Assembly: GCA_036394995.1 (NCBI GenBank) | Contig: DASWED010000041.1 | Location: 1 to 35,190 of the forward strand | Origin: DASWED01 sp036394995 | GTDB lineage: Bacteria; Actinomycetota; UBA4738; JACQTL01 | DNA length: 35,190 bases | Direction: 5' to 3' | In this document: piece after piece, positions 1 through 7,134 of the stretch | Numbering within the stretch: position 1 is the stretch's first letter | Layout: each line of letters starts with the position of its first letter | Notes under the pieces: model-generated | The model's database searches: none | Told to the model about the DNA's origin: nothing | The model's input: the letters and a program-made list of their open reading frames with translations, nothing else | Translations under genes and position numbers: made by a program

Positions 1-2
1 AG

Positions 3-893
3 GACGAGGCGGTGTGGGGGTTCGGGCTGGGGTGCAACGGGGCCATCGACGTGTTCGTGGAGCCGGCCGACCGGGCCGCGGAGATCGCCGGGGCGCTCCG
101 GATGGCCCTCGAGGAGGAGCAGCCCATCGCCTCGGTGACGGTGCTGGACTCGACCGTTCCCGGCGTGGAACAGGGGGCCCGGCTGCTGGTCCGCCCCGAC
201 GGGTCCACCGAATCGGGAACCGGTGACGACGGGCTGGACGCGGCGGCGGCGAAGGCCGCGCTGGGGCTGCTGGACATCGGGCGGTCGGAGATCCGGCGGC
301 TGGCCGGTTCGGAGGGAGAGGCGCGCGCGTTCGTCGAGGTGCTGGAACCGCCGCCGCGGCTGCTGGTCTGCGGGGCCGGTCACGACGCGATCCCGGTGGT
401 GGCTGCAGCGTCCTCACTCGGGTGGCGGACGTTCGTGGTGGACGAGCGGCAGGTGTTCCTCACCCGCGAGCGGTACCCGGGCGCGGCGGGGTTCGTGCAT
501 GTCGAACGGCCGGAGGACGCCGCGAAGACGGCCGGGACCGACGAGCGGACCTCGGTCGTGGTGATGAGCCACAACTACCTGAGGGACCGGGAGTACCTGC
601 GGTCGTTCCTGGGGACCGACGTGGAGTACCTCGGGATGCTCGGGCCGAGGATCCGGACGGATCGGCTGCTCGACGAGCTCCGGCGCGACGGCGTGGTCCC
701 GAGCGACGAGGACCTGGCGAAGATCCACGGGCCGGCCGGGCTGGATCTCGGGAGCGAGGGACCGGAGGAGATCGCGGCGGCGATCGTCGCGGAGATCCTG
801 GCCGTCCGCCGGGCGCGGGAGGCCGGGTTCCTCCGCGACCGGGAGGGCCCGATCCACGACCGGACTGAACAGCACACGGCATCGGGAGGCTGA
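3..893 (+). CDS. XdhC/CoxI family molybdenum hydroxylase maturation protein (5' end cut by window)
   Basis: The protein matches the XdhC/CoxI family, whose members handle the molybdenum cofactor (sulfuration and insertion) for xanthine- and CO-dehydrogenase-type enzymes in the cytoplasm. The first visible residues, DEAVWGFGLGCNG, are the conserved core of the N-terminal XdhC domain, so the gene begins left of the window and the GTG at 12 is an internal valine. A C-terminal Rossmann domain starts near residue 120 at GAGHDAIPVV and continues to the usual SHN and LGMLGPR blocks. The stop is 4 nt before the coxG-like start, so the two are co-transcribed. Together with coxG and mocA neighbours this points to an aerobic CO dehydrogenase or related hydroxylase cluster. 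Which hydroxylase is served cannot be told from this window. Confidence 0.9.
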   Translation, partial: DEAVWGFGLGCNGAIDVFVEPADRAAEIAGALRMALEEEQPIASVTVLDSTVPGVEQGARLLVRPDGSTESGTGDDGLDAAAAKAALGLLDIGRSEIRRLAGSEGEARAFVEVLEPPPRLLVCGAGHDAIPVVAAASSLGWRTFVVDERQVFLTRERYPGAAGFVHVERPEDAAKTAGTDERTSVVVMSHNYLRDREYLRSFLGTDVEYLGMLGPRIRTDRLLDELRRDGVVPSDEDLAKIHGPAGLDLGSEGPEEIAAAIVAEILAVRRAREAGFLRDREGPIHDRTEQHTASGG

Positions 894-897
894 CGAC

Positions 898-1572
898 ATG
901 GGCATGCTGATCGAGAACGACTTCACGGTGCCCGCGCCCCTCGACCGCGTGTGGGAGTACATCCTGGAGGTCGAGAAGATCGCGCCGTGCATGCCGGGGG
1001 CGCAGCTCACGGACGTCGTCGACGAGACCCATTTCAAGGGGAAGCTCACCGTGAAGCTCGGGCCGGTGTCGCTGTCGTTCGCCGGCACCGTGGAGATGCA
1101 GGAGCGCGACGACGCCGGACACAAGGTGGTGCTGAAGGCGAGCGGAATGGAGCAGCGCGGCAAGGGCTCGGCCACCGCTCTGGTCACCGCGTGGGCCGAA
1201 CCGGCCGGCGAGGGCGAGACCAAGGTGAAGTACTCCCAGGACATCACGGTCACGGGAGCCGTGGCCCAGTTCTCCCGCGGGATGATGCAGGACGTCTCCT
1301 CCAAGCTGACGAAGCAGTTCGCCGATTGCCTGAAGACCAACATCACTGCCGAGGAGGAGGACCGGACGGCCGCGGCGCAGGCCGCCGCCGGACCGGAAGC
1401 CGAACCCGCCGAGGGATCCAACCCGGCACGGGCCGCCGCGCGTCCGAGCCCGGCGCCCGCCTCCCGGGCCACGGCCGGACCCGTCAAGGGCGTCCGACTG
1501 GGCCTGTGGGCGTTCTGGCGGGCCGTCGTCCGGTTCTTCAAGCGGCTGTTCGGCCGGGGCGACCGCAGCTGA
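898..1572 (+). CDS. coxG: CoxG-like SRPBCC protein, CO dehydrogenase subunit G family
   Basis: Residues 1-150 form an SRPBCC (START-like) hydrophobic-pocket fold with the CoxG hallmarks CMPGAQL near residue 31 and FKGKLTVKLGP near 50. CoxG proteins recruit Mo-CO dehydrogenase to the membrane and are linked to quinone transfer. Residues about 155-195 are an Ala/Pro-rich linker. The last 25 residues hold an aromatic and basic helix (GLWAFWRAVVRFFKRLFG) that looks like an amphipathic membrane anchor, as expected for a membrane-recruiting protein. The ATG at 898 is preceded by GGGAGG at a workable distance. It sits between xdhC/coxI-like and mocA-like genes on one transcript. The family call is strong. 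Service to a true form I CO dehydrogenase, rather than another hydroxylase, is inferred. Confidence 0.88.
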   Translation: MGMLIENDFTVPAPLDRVWEYILEVEKIAPCMPGAQLTDVVDETHFKGKLTVKLGPVSLSFAGTVEMQERDDAGHKVVLKASGMEQRGKGSATALVTAWAEPAGEGETKVKYSQDITVTGAVAQFSRGMMQDVSSKLTKQFADCLKTNITAEEEDRTAAAQAAAGPEAEPAEGSNPARAAARPSPAPASRATAGPVKGVRLGLWAFWRAVVRFFKRLFGRGDRS

Positions 1573-1582
1573 CGGCCGAAGC

Positions 1583-2158
1583 GTGATCTCGGCGATCGTC
1601 CTGGCGGCGGGCCGGGCCACGCGGTTCGGTTCGACCAAGCAGCTGGCGGTCGTCGACGGGAAACCGCTCGTCCAGCACGCGGTGGACGCCGCTGCCGGGG
1701 GCGGGTGCGACGAGGTGGTCGTGGTCCTCGGCCACGACGCCGACCGGGTCGAACGGGCGCTGCGCCTCCCGCCGAACGCCCGCATGGTCCGAAATCCGTC
1801 GTTCGCCGAGGGCCAGTCGACGTCGCTCCGGGCCGGCCTCGCCGCGCTGGGTGGGGAATCCGAGGCCGCGGTGGTCCTCCTGGCGGATCAGCCCGGCATC
1901 GAGCCGGCCGACGTGGCGGCGGTGATCGAGGGCCACCGGGCGACGGGCGCACAGATCGTGCGGGCGCGCTTCCGGGGCGTCCCCGGACACCCGGTGCTGC
2001 TGTCGCGGGACCTGTGGCCCGATGCGATGACGTCGACCGGCGACGCGGGGGCCCGCGAGCTCATCGCCGCTCGCCCGGACCGCGTCCACCACGTCGACAT
2101 CGACCGCGACCCGCCCCCCGACATCGACACCCCCACCGACCTCGATCTCGCTCGGTAG
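1583..2158 (+). CDS. MocA-like molybdenum cofactor nucleotidyltransferase (MobA-like NTP transferase)
   Basis: This 191-residue GT-A-fold nucleotidyltransferase opens with the nucleotide-binding loop LAAGRATRFGSTKQL, including the KQL that MocA-type enzymes share. It also carries the acidic motif VLLADQPG near residue 95 for metal and nucleotide binding. Family members attach CMP to molybdopterin-Mo to make the dinucleotide cofactor of CO dehydrogenase and xanthine-dehydrogenase-like enzymes. The GTG start at 1583 lies 10 nt after the coxG stop, and this is the last gene of the visible cox-type operon. Cytidylyl rather than guanylyl specificity is inferred from context, not from residues I can assign. 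Confidence 0.85.
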   Translation: MISAIVLAAGRATRFGSTKQLAVVDGKPLVQHAVDAAAGGGCDEVVVVLGHDADRVERALRLPPNARMVRNPSFAEGQSTSLRAGLAALGGESEAAVVLLADQPGIEPADVAAVIEGHRATGAQIVRARFRGVPGHPVLLSRDLWPDAMTSTGDAGARELIAARPDRVHHVDIDRDPPPDIDTPTDLDLAR

Positions 2159-2183
2159 CCGGGGGCGGCCCCGTTCGGTCTCC

Positions 2184-2456
2184 TCAGGCCGCTTCCCCGG
2201 CCATCGCGGGCTCCGCGTCGCGGACCCGCGACAGCGACCGGACGACCGGGGCGGGGAGGGCCCGGGTCACGCCGGGCAGCCGCCGGATCTCGGCCACGGT
2301 CTCGTCGATGAGGTCGCGGGTCGAGTCCGCCCGCACCAGCGCCATCGCGTCGTAGGCCCCGGTCAGGTCCTCCGCCAGGACCACGCCCGGGATGGCCCGG
2401 AGGACCTGTGCGATCGGCTCCCCCTGCATGGTCTGGATGAGCACATACCCTTCCAA
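2184..2456 (-). CDS. Stand-alone Lrp/AsnC ligand-binding (RAM) domain protein
   Basis: This 90-residue protein has the beta-alpha-beta pattern of the Lrp/AsnC effector domain: a GYVLIQT first strand, IPGVVLAEDLTGAYDAMALV in the middle and a final helix ending LPGVTRAL. There is no helix-turn-helix part. Such single-domain proteins bind small ligands such as amino acids and may modulate full-length Lrp proteins. The TTG at 2456 is chosen because it follows AAGGAGG by 4 nt on the minus strand; the GTG five codons later lies too far from that site. It sits 52 nt downstream of the MFS exporter on the same strand and probably shares its transcript. A ligand cannot be assigned. Confidence 0.75.
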   Translation of the reverse strand: MEGYVLIQTMQGEPIAQVLRAIPGVVLAEDLTGAYDAMALVRADSTRDLIDETVAEIRRLPGVTRALPAPVVRSLSRVRDAEPAMAGEAA

Positions 2457-2508
2457 CTCTCCTCCTTCTCGATGGGTCGTCACGGGAACGACGTCAGAGG
2501 GCCGCGCC

Positions 2509-4068
2509 TCAGGCGCAATCCGGCTCCTCGATCGAACCGACCTCCACGGCGATGGGGATGACCTCCGCCTCGACCTCCGGGTGCACGAGGGCGACGGCAG
2601 CCGGCTCCCGGCGGAGCGGAGGGATGGTGAGCGCCGCCACGGCCCCCGCGGCCAGCAGGATGACCACGCCCACGTCGATGGCTCGGGCGTAGCCGTCCGA
2701 CAGGGCGGCCGCCACGTTCGACGGTGTCGAGGCCGCCCCGGCCAGCAGCGCCGTCGTCCGGCCGGCCGCCACGGTGGCCAGCACCGCCAGCCCGATGGAT
2801 GCCCCGATCTGGCGCGCCGTGTTGAGGAGCCCCGACGCCAGGCCGGCATCCTGCGGCGCCACTCCCGACGTGGCCGCGACGGTGGCCGGCGTGACCGAGA
2901 CCCCCAGACCCAGGCCGATGAGCAGGTACGGGCCCAGGAGGTCGGACCCGAACGCGCTCTCGGGACCGATGCCCGAGAGCCACGCCAGGCCCAGGGCCGC
3001 CGTGGCCGTCCCGGCGAGCATCAGCGGCCGGGGGCCGAACCGCGTGACCAGCCGCGAGGTGACCTGCGATCCGGCCGCGATCAGGAGCGTCTGGGGGAGG
3101 AAGGCCAGGCCCGCCTGGAGCGGGCTGTAGCCGAGGACATGCTGCATGTAGAGCGTCTCGAAGTACCAGGCGCCGAACATGCCCGCGAACAGCAGCAGGA
3201 TGTAGACGTTCGCGCCCGCGACGGACCGGGACCGGAAGATCCGCAGGGGCATGAGCGGCGCCCGGGCCACCCTCGCCTGGATGAACAGGAACACGCCCAG
3301 CAGCCCGAATCCCACCGCCATCGGGAGCAGGGTCTGGCGGGACGTCCAGCCGTGGGACTGCGTTCGAACGATCCCGTACACGACCGCCACCAGCCCCCCG
3401 GTGACCGTGAGCGCCCCGGCCACGTCGAGGCTCCGGTTCGTGCTCTCGCCCCTCGACTCGGGGAGGTACGCGCGGGCGGCGATCAGCGCGAACACGCCAA
3501 CGGGGATGTTCACGAACAGGATCCACCGCCACGAGATCAGGTCGGTGAGGAGGCCTCCGATGACGGCGCCGGCCGACGCGCCGGCCGCGGCCACCGCGCT
3601 CCACACGCCGAGCGCCCGGGCCCGGGCCGGTCCCTGGGCGAAGCTCGTGGTGAGGATGGTGAGGGTGGCCGGGGCCAGGACCGCACCGCCCAGCCCCTGC
3701 AGGGCCCTCGCCGCGATCAGCATGCCCTGGCTCTGGGCCAGGCCGCCCACGAGGCTCGCTCCGGTGAACATCGCGAGGCCGACCAGGAACATCCGCCGGC
3801 GGCCGAACAGGTCGGCGGCCCGGCCGCCGAGCAGCAGGAACCCGGCGAATGTCAGCGTGTACGCATTCACCACCCACTGCAGGCCCGACGCGGTGAACCC
3901 GAGCTCGGACTGGATGGACGGGAGGGCCACGTTCACGATCGAGATGTCGAGCACGACCATGAACTGCCCGAGGCACACCAGCGCCAGCAGGAGCCAGTCG
4001 GGGACGGCGGCCCGCGGGCCCCTCGCGTTCGCCCGCTCGATCGGTGCGATCTGGTTCGTTCGAATCAT
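2509..4068 (-). CDS. MFS transporter, DHA2 (14-TM, EmrB/QacA-type) drug exporter family
   Basis: This is a roughly 519-residue inner-membrane proton-coupled exporter with 14 predicted helices. The first helix has the DHA2 signature FMVVLDISIVNVALPSI. Motif A (GGRAADLFGRRRMF) lies between helices 2 and 3, and motif C-like GASAGAVIGGLL is in helix 5. The ATG at 4068 is preferred over the in-frame GTG four codons earlier because GGAGGG sits just before it. The last 35 residues form an acidic cytosolic tail. It is divergent from the MmyB-type regulator at 4250, the usual arrangement for a drug-responsive exporter and its controller. The substrate is unknown; export of a small hydrophobic compound is the family expectation. 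Confidence 0.9.
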   Translation of the reverse strand: MIRTNQIAPIERANARGPRAAVPDWLLLALVCLGQFMVVLDISIVNVALPSIQSELGFTASGLQWVVNAYTLTFAGFLLLGGRAADLFGRRRMFLVGLAMFTGASLVGGLAQSQGMLIAARALQGLGGAVLAPATLTILTTSFAQGPARARALGVWSAVAAAGASAGAVIGGLLTDLISWRWILFVNIPVGVFALIAARAYLPESRGESTNRSLDVAGALTVTGGLVAVVYGIVRTQSHGWTSRQTLLPMAVGFGLLGVFLFIQARVARAPLMPLRIFRSRSVAGANVYILLLFAGMFGAWYFETLYMQHVLGYSPLQAGLAFLPQTLLIAAGSQVTSRLVTRFGPRPLMLAGTATAALGLAWLSGIGPESAFGSDLLGPYLLIGLGLGVSVTPATVAATSGVAPQDAGLASGLLNTARQIGASIGLAVLATVAAGRTTALLAGAASTPSNVAAALSDGYARAIDVGVVILLAAGAVAALTIPPLRREPAAVALVHPEVEAEVIPIAVEVGSIEEPDCA

Positions 4069-4175
4069 CGATCCCTCCACATCCCGGAGGCGGGCGCGTC
4101 ACGTCGGTACACCTCGCAACCCGCGACCCGTCCGCCGAATTCCGTCGTTCGGCGCAGTGTGGACCCGGTCCCAGC

Positions 4176-4221
4176 CTGGTACCAGAGCCCAGCGATCCTG
4201 GTATCACCACCACCTGGCACC
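4176..4221. promoter_or_regulatory. Candidate operator: three CTGGTAyCA-like motifs in the divergent promoter region
   Basis: The 181-bp space between the exporter and the regulator holds the perfect palindrome CTGGTACCAG at 4176-4185. A near copy, CTGGTATCAC, lies at 4198-4207 exactly 22 bp (about two helical turns) later, and a weaker CTGGCACC is at 4214-4221. Repeated half-sites on one face of the helix, upstream of a self-encoded HTH regulator, suggest its binding site. A CATACT at 4238-4243 could be a -10 box for a leaderless transcript starting at the 4250 ATG. Binding is inferred, not shown. Confidence 0.4.
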
Positions 4222-4249
4222 GGGACCGCCGGGACCGCATACTGGGTCC

Positions 4250-5191
4250 ATGGCTGAGTCAGCACCGGTGATCGACACGGCCGCCCCGATCGAGGCGGTC
4301 GGTCCCGGCAGGGCCCGTTCGCGGGAGGCGGAACGCCGCCGGGAGCTGGCCGGGTTCCTGCGAACGCGGCGGGAACGGCTCGCCCCCGAGGACGTGGGGC
4401 TGGCGCCGGGGTACCGGCGGCGGACCCCCGGCCTCCGGCGGGAGGAGGTGGCCCAGCTCTCCGCCGTGGGAGTGACCTGGTACACGTGGCTCGAACAGGG
4501 CCGTCCGATCAACGTCTCGGGGCAGGTCCTGGAGTCGGTGGCCCGCGCGCTTCGGCTCGATCCGTCCGAGCGCTCGCACCTGTTCACCCTTGCCGGCGTG
4601 CCCGATCTCGCGGCCTCCGGGCCGGTCGAGATCTGCGAACCCGCGGTTCGACAGCTGGTCGAGGCCCTGGACCCGTACCCCGCGTCCGTGGTGGGCCCCC
4701 GGTACGACATCCTGGCATGGAACCGGGCCGAGGCGGCGCTGAAGGGCGACTACTCCACCCTCCCGGAGGGCCGCCGGAACGTCATGTGGCTGGTGTTCAC
4801 CCAGCCCGCCTGGCGCGACCTGCTCGTGGACCAGGAGGACCTGGCGTACCTGGTGGCCCGGTTCCGGGGAGCCATGGCCGAGCACCTGGGCGAGCCGGCA
4901 TGGGCCGAGCTGGTGGAGGAGCTGTGCTCGACCTCGACCCGGTTCGCCGAGCTGTGGGAGCGGCACGACGTGGCCGGCGGAACCAGCCGGGTCAAGCGGT
5001 TCCTGCACCCGGAGGTGGGATTGGTCCGCCTGGTCGCCACCAGCATGCAGCTGACCGAACGGCCCGGGGCCCGGCTCCTCGCCTGCACCCCCGCGGACGA
5101 GGAGGCCCGCACCGCCCTGACGCGCCTGGCCGAGCTCGGCCCATGGCGGATCGACTGGGCCCTCCCGGACGGCGAGCCGGGGATTTCGTAG
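4250..5191 (+). CDS. MmyB-type XRE-family transcriptional regulator
   Basis: This 313-residue regulator has an N-terminal XRE helix-turn-helix (about residues 30-100) with the family signature RRTPGLRREEVAQLSAVGVT and WYTWLEQG. The C-terminal MmyB/MLTR ligand-binding domain (about 125-305) contains DPYPASVVGPRYDILAWNRA and FLHPEVG. Such proteins control neighbouring oxidoreductases or exporters after sensing a hydrophobic ligand, possibly a fatty acid. The ATG at 4250 is the most likely start: the frame is open far upstream but there it overlaps the exporter antisense and has no family similarity. No Shine-Dalgarno sequence is visible, so the message may be leaderless. It is divergent from the DHA2 exporter, its probable target. 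Confidence 0.87.
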   Translation: MAESAPVIDTAAPIEAVGPGRARSREAERRRELAGFLRTRRERLAPEDVGLAPGYRRRTPGLRREEVAQLSAVGVTWYTWLEQGRPINVSGQVLESVARALRLDPSERSHLFTLAGVPDLAASGPVEICEPAVRQLVEALDPYPASVVGPRYDILAWNRAEAALKGDYSTLPEGRRNVMWLVFTQPAWRDLLVDQEDLAYLVARFRGAMAEHLGEPAWAELVEELCSTSTRFAELWERHDVAGGTSRVKRFLHPEVGLVRLVATSMQLTERPGARLLACTPADEEARTALTRLAELGPWRIDWALPDGEPGIS

Positions 5192-5251
5192 GGGCCCTAC
5201 ACGATCCGGCGTCTTCCTCGCCCTCTTCTCGGAGAGGTGCAGGATGCCGGC

Positions 5252-5716
5252 GTGACGTCAGAGACCGAATCCGCCTTGGAGCGCCTGTTCGAGGCGGAGG
5301 GCAAGCGCATCTGGCGAGCGCTGGTCGCATACACAGGAGATCGGGACGTGGCGAGCGACGCGATGGCGGAAGCCTTCGCCCAGGCCCTGGCCAGGGGCGA
5401 CGAGATCCGGTCGCCCGAGCGCTGGGTGTGGCGCGCAGCGTTTCGGATCGCCGCGGGCGAGCTGAAATCGAGGAGCCGGGGTCGACCCCTGGTCGATGAC
5501 GTCGGATACGAGATGCCCGAGCCACCGTCGGACCTGGTCGCGATGCTCGGCAAGTTGTCGCCGAGGCAGCGAGCCGCGCTCCTCCTGCACCACTACGCGG
5601 GGTACTCGACGCGCGAGGTGGGCGAGATCGTGGGCTCCAGTGCCGCCACGGTGCGGGTCCATCTCAGCCAGGGACGGCGGCGGCTCAAGCGGCTCCTGGA
5701 GGGCAGCGGTGGCTGA
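5252..5716 (+). CDS. ECF-type RNA polymerase sigma factor
   Basis: This short sigma-70 family protein (154 residues from this start) has region 2 at about residues 10-75 (LERLFEAEGKRIWRALVAYT, then ASDAMAEAF and WVWRAAFRIA). Region 4 is near 105-150, with the turn YSTREVGEIVGSSAATVRVH. It directs core polymerase to a small regulon. The GTG at 5252 is chosen because AGGA lies at a fitting distance. A GTG at 5237 adds five residues but its GGAGAG abuts the start codon. The 3' end overlaps the next gene by 8 nt, so translation is coupled and the next protein is the likely partner. No anti-sigma gene with a zinc-binding motif is present nearby. Confidence 0.88.
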   Translation: MTSETESALERLFEAEGKRIWRALVAYTGDRDVASDAMAEAFAQALARGDEIRSPERWVWRAAFRIAAGELKSRSRGRPLVDDVGYEMPEPPSDLVAMLGKLSPRQRAALLLHHYAGYSTREVGEIVGSSAATVRVHLSQGRRRLKRLLEGSGG

Positions 5717-6911
5717 CCCGAGGACGATCCTGCGGGATCTCGACCGCCTGGACACGCCGGTGTCGTGGTCGGACGTGCGGCGGCGCACTCCCGGGGCGCC
5801 TCCACCCGAGCCGCGGCGAACAGGAAGGCTCCTGGGAATCGGCGTGGCGTTCGCCATCGCAGCAGCCGGCATCCTCCTGCTGGTCCGGGCCTTCGTGCTC
5901 TCGCCGGGCGGGCCCACGAATCGCGGTCCGATTTCGGTGCCGGCGCCGCCCACTCCCCTGTCCTTCACTTCGCCCAACACCCCGTGGACGTTCGAGTATC
6001 CGTCCGGCTGGAGCGTCGCGACGACGCGTCGGGCCGATCCCTCATTCATGGCGAACATGCTCCGCACGGTGGTGGCCAACGGGCCACTGCCGGATCGCGC
6101 CGGTGATTTCGGGCCGAACTCGGGCGGCGATTCGGAGCTCACCTCCGCGCTCGGCGATTCGGGCGCCGTCGTGCTGGTGGAGCGGTTCTGGGTGCATGCG
6201 GCGGGGATCGGCGGCGAGCCCAGAGGACCGGGCCCCTACGCTCGGGACGCGCAGAGCCCGGGCTGGACGTTCCGGGAGCGGGCGCGCTGCGAAGGGACGC
6301 TCTGCTTCCACGTGGTGGAGTGGCTCGGACCGGCGGCGTCGGACGAGGACCGGGCGTCCGCAGCGGCGACTGCCGCCTCGGTCCGGCTGGCGGACGTCGA
6401 ACGGTGGACCGAGACCGACGGCGAACGCACCACGCTGCACGACGAGGACGATCTGTTCACCGTCACCTACCCGGCGGCGTGGATCCCCTCCGACCGGCCG
6501 ATCAACACCTGGGTCAGCTCGCCCCGGGAGATCCTCGCGCTGGCGACGTACCCGCTCCGCCCCGGCGGGGAGGCCGTGACCGACTTCCAGCTGCCCGGCA
6601 ACGCGGTCGAGGATCTCGGGCCGGACGACATCCTGATTTGGGTCAGCGAAGCGGGAACCGGCGACGGCTTCCCGGCGCGGCCCGAGCATCTCGAGCCGTC
6701 CGAACCGTGCGATGAGTGGTCCCGGCTGTGCCCCGAACCGACCGGTCAGGCCGTCGGCGTCCCGGGCATCCGCGCCTGGTGGCTCGGATTCCGGGACGCG
6801 GGCCGGGGCATCTACGTGTTCGTCGGGATGGGCGAGCGAGCCTACGCCGACCCCGCTCGGGCACAGCTCGCGTGGGACGTGCTGGACTCGCTCCGGTTCG
6901 GCCCCCGCTGA
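5709..6911 (+). CDS. Single-pass membrane protein with two related outer domains; possible partner of the ECF sigma factor
   Basis: I do not recognise a named family. The GTG start overlaps the sigma gene stop by 8 nt. About 40 cytoplasmic residues (with DTPVSWSDVRRR, reminiscent of short sigma-contact segments) precede one transmembrane helix at about 41-63. The outer part, about 335 residues, seems to contain two copies of one module: one begins WTFEYPSGW near residue 96 and the other begins FTVTYPAAW near 250. The second ends AWDVLDSLRF, a typical closing strand of PsbP-like lipoprotein or secreted modules. Each outer half carries one cysteine pair. A membrane anchor translationally coupled to an ECF factor suggests an anti-sigma or sensor role, but the usual HxxxCxxC zinc motif is absent. 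Confidence 0.65.
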   Translation: MADPRTILRDLDRLDTPVSWSDVRRRTPGAPPPEPRRTGRLLGIGVAFAIAAAGILLLVRAFVLSPGGPTNRGPISVPAPPTPLSFTSPNTPWTFEYPSGWSVATTRRADPSFMANMLRTVVANGPLPDRAGDFGPNSGGDSELTSALGDSGAVVLVERFWVHAAGIGGEPRGPGPYARDAQSPGWTFRERARCEGTLCFHVVEWLGPAASDEDRASAAATAASVRLADVERWTETDGERTTLHDEDDLFTVTYPAAWIPSDRPINTWVSSPREILALATYPLRPGGEAVTDFQLPGNAVEDLGPDDILIWVSEAGTGDGFPARPEHLEPSEPCDEWSRLCPEPTGQAVGVPGIRAWWLGFRDAGRGIYVFVGMGERAYADPARAQLAWDVLDSLRFGPR

Positions 6912-7134
6912 CCAGGGCCGTTTTTGGGCAGCACAACCCCGGGTACAACCAGGGACAGACGGGAGGGGGCGTCCCGCGTGCGCGGGGCCGGACCAACCGG
7001 TACCTCCGCGCTCGCCGCGAGGCAGGGGCAACGCGGAGGACCCGACGCATGTGCAGCCCGAACCCCATCCGGACGCCGGCCCCTCGAGGGGCAATCGGCC
7101 ATTGCCGCCCTTGAAGACGGAGGCCGAGCTCAAC

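Noticed and set aside
12..14. GTG at 12 as the start of the xdhC-like gene.
   Set aside because: The bases before it (3-11) continue the conserved DEAVWGFGLGCNG block, so the gene is cut by the window edge.
3251..4249. A 333-residue N-terminal extension of the MmyB-type regulator.
   Set aside because: The frame lies antisense to the exporter, has shadow-like composition and precedes a start that fits the family length.
6912..7134. Possible extra gene or N-terminal extension before the FAD/Fe-S gene, including GTG 7051.
   Set aside because: The translated stretch is Pro/Arg-rich without family match. GTG 7051 has a reasonable ribosome site and is kept only as an alternative start.
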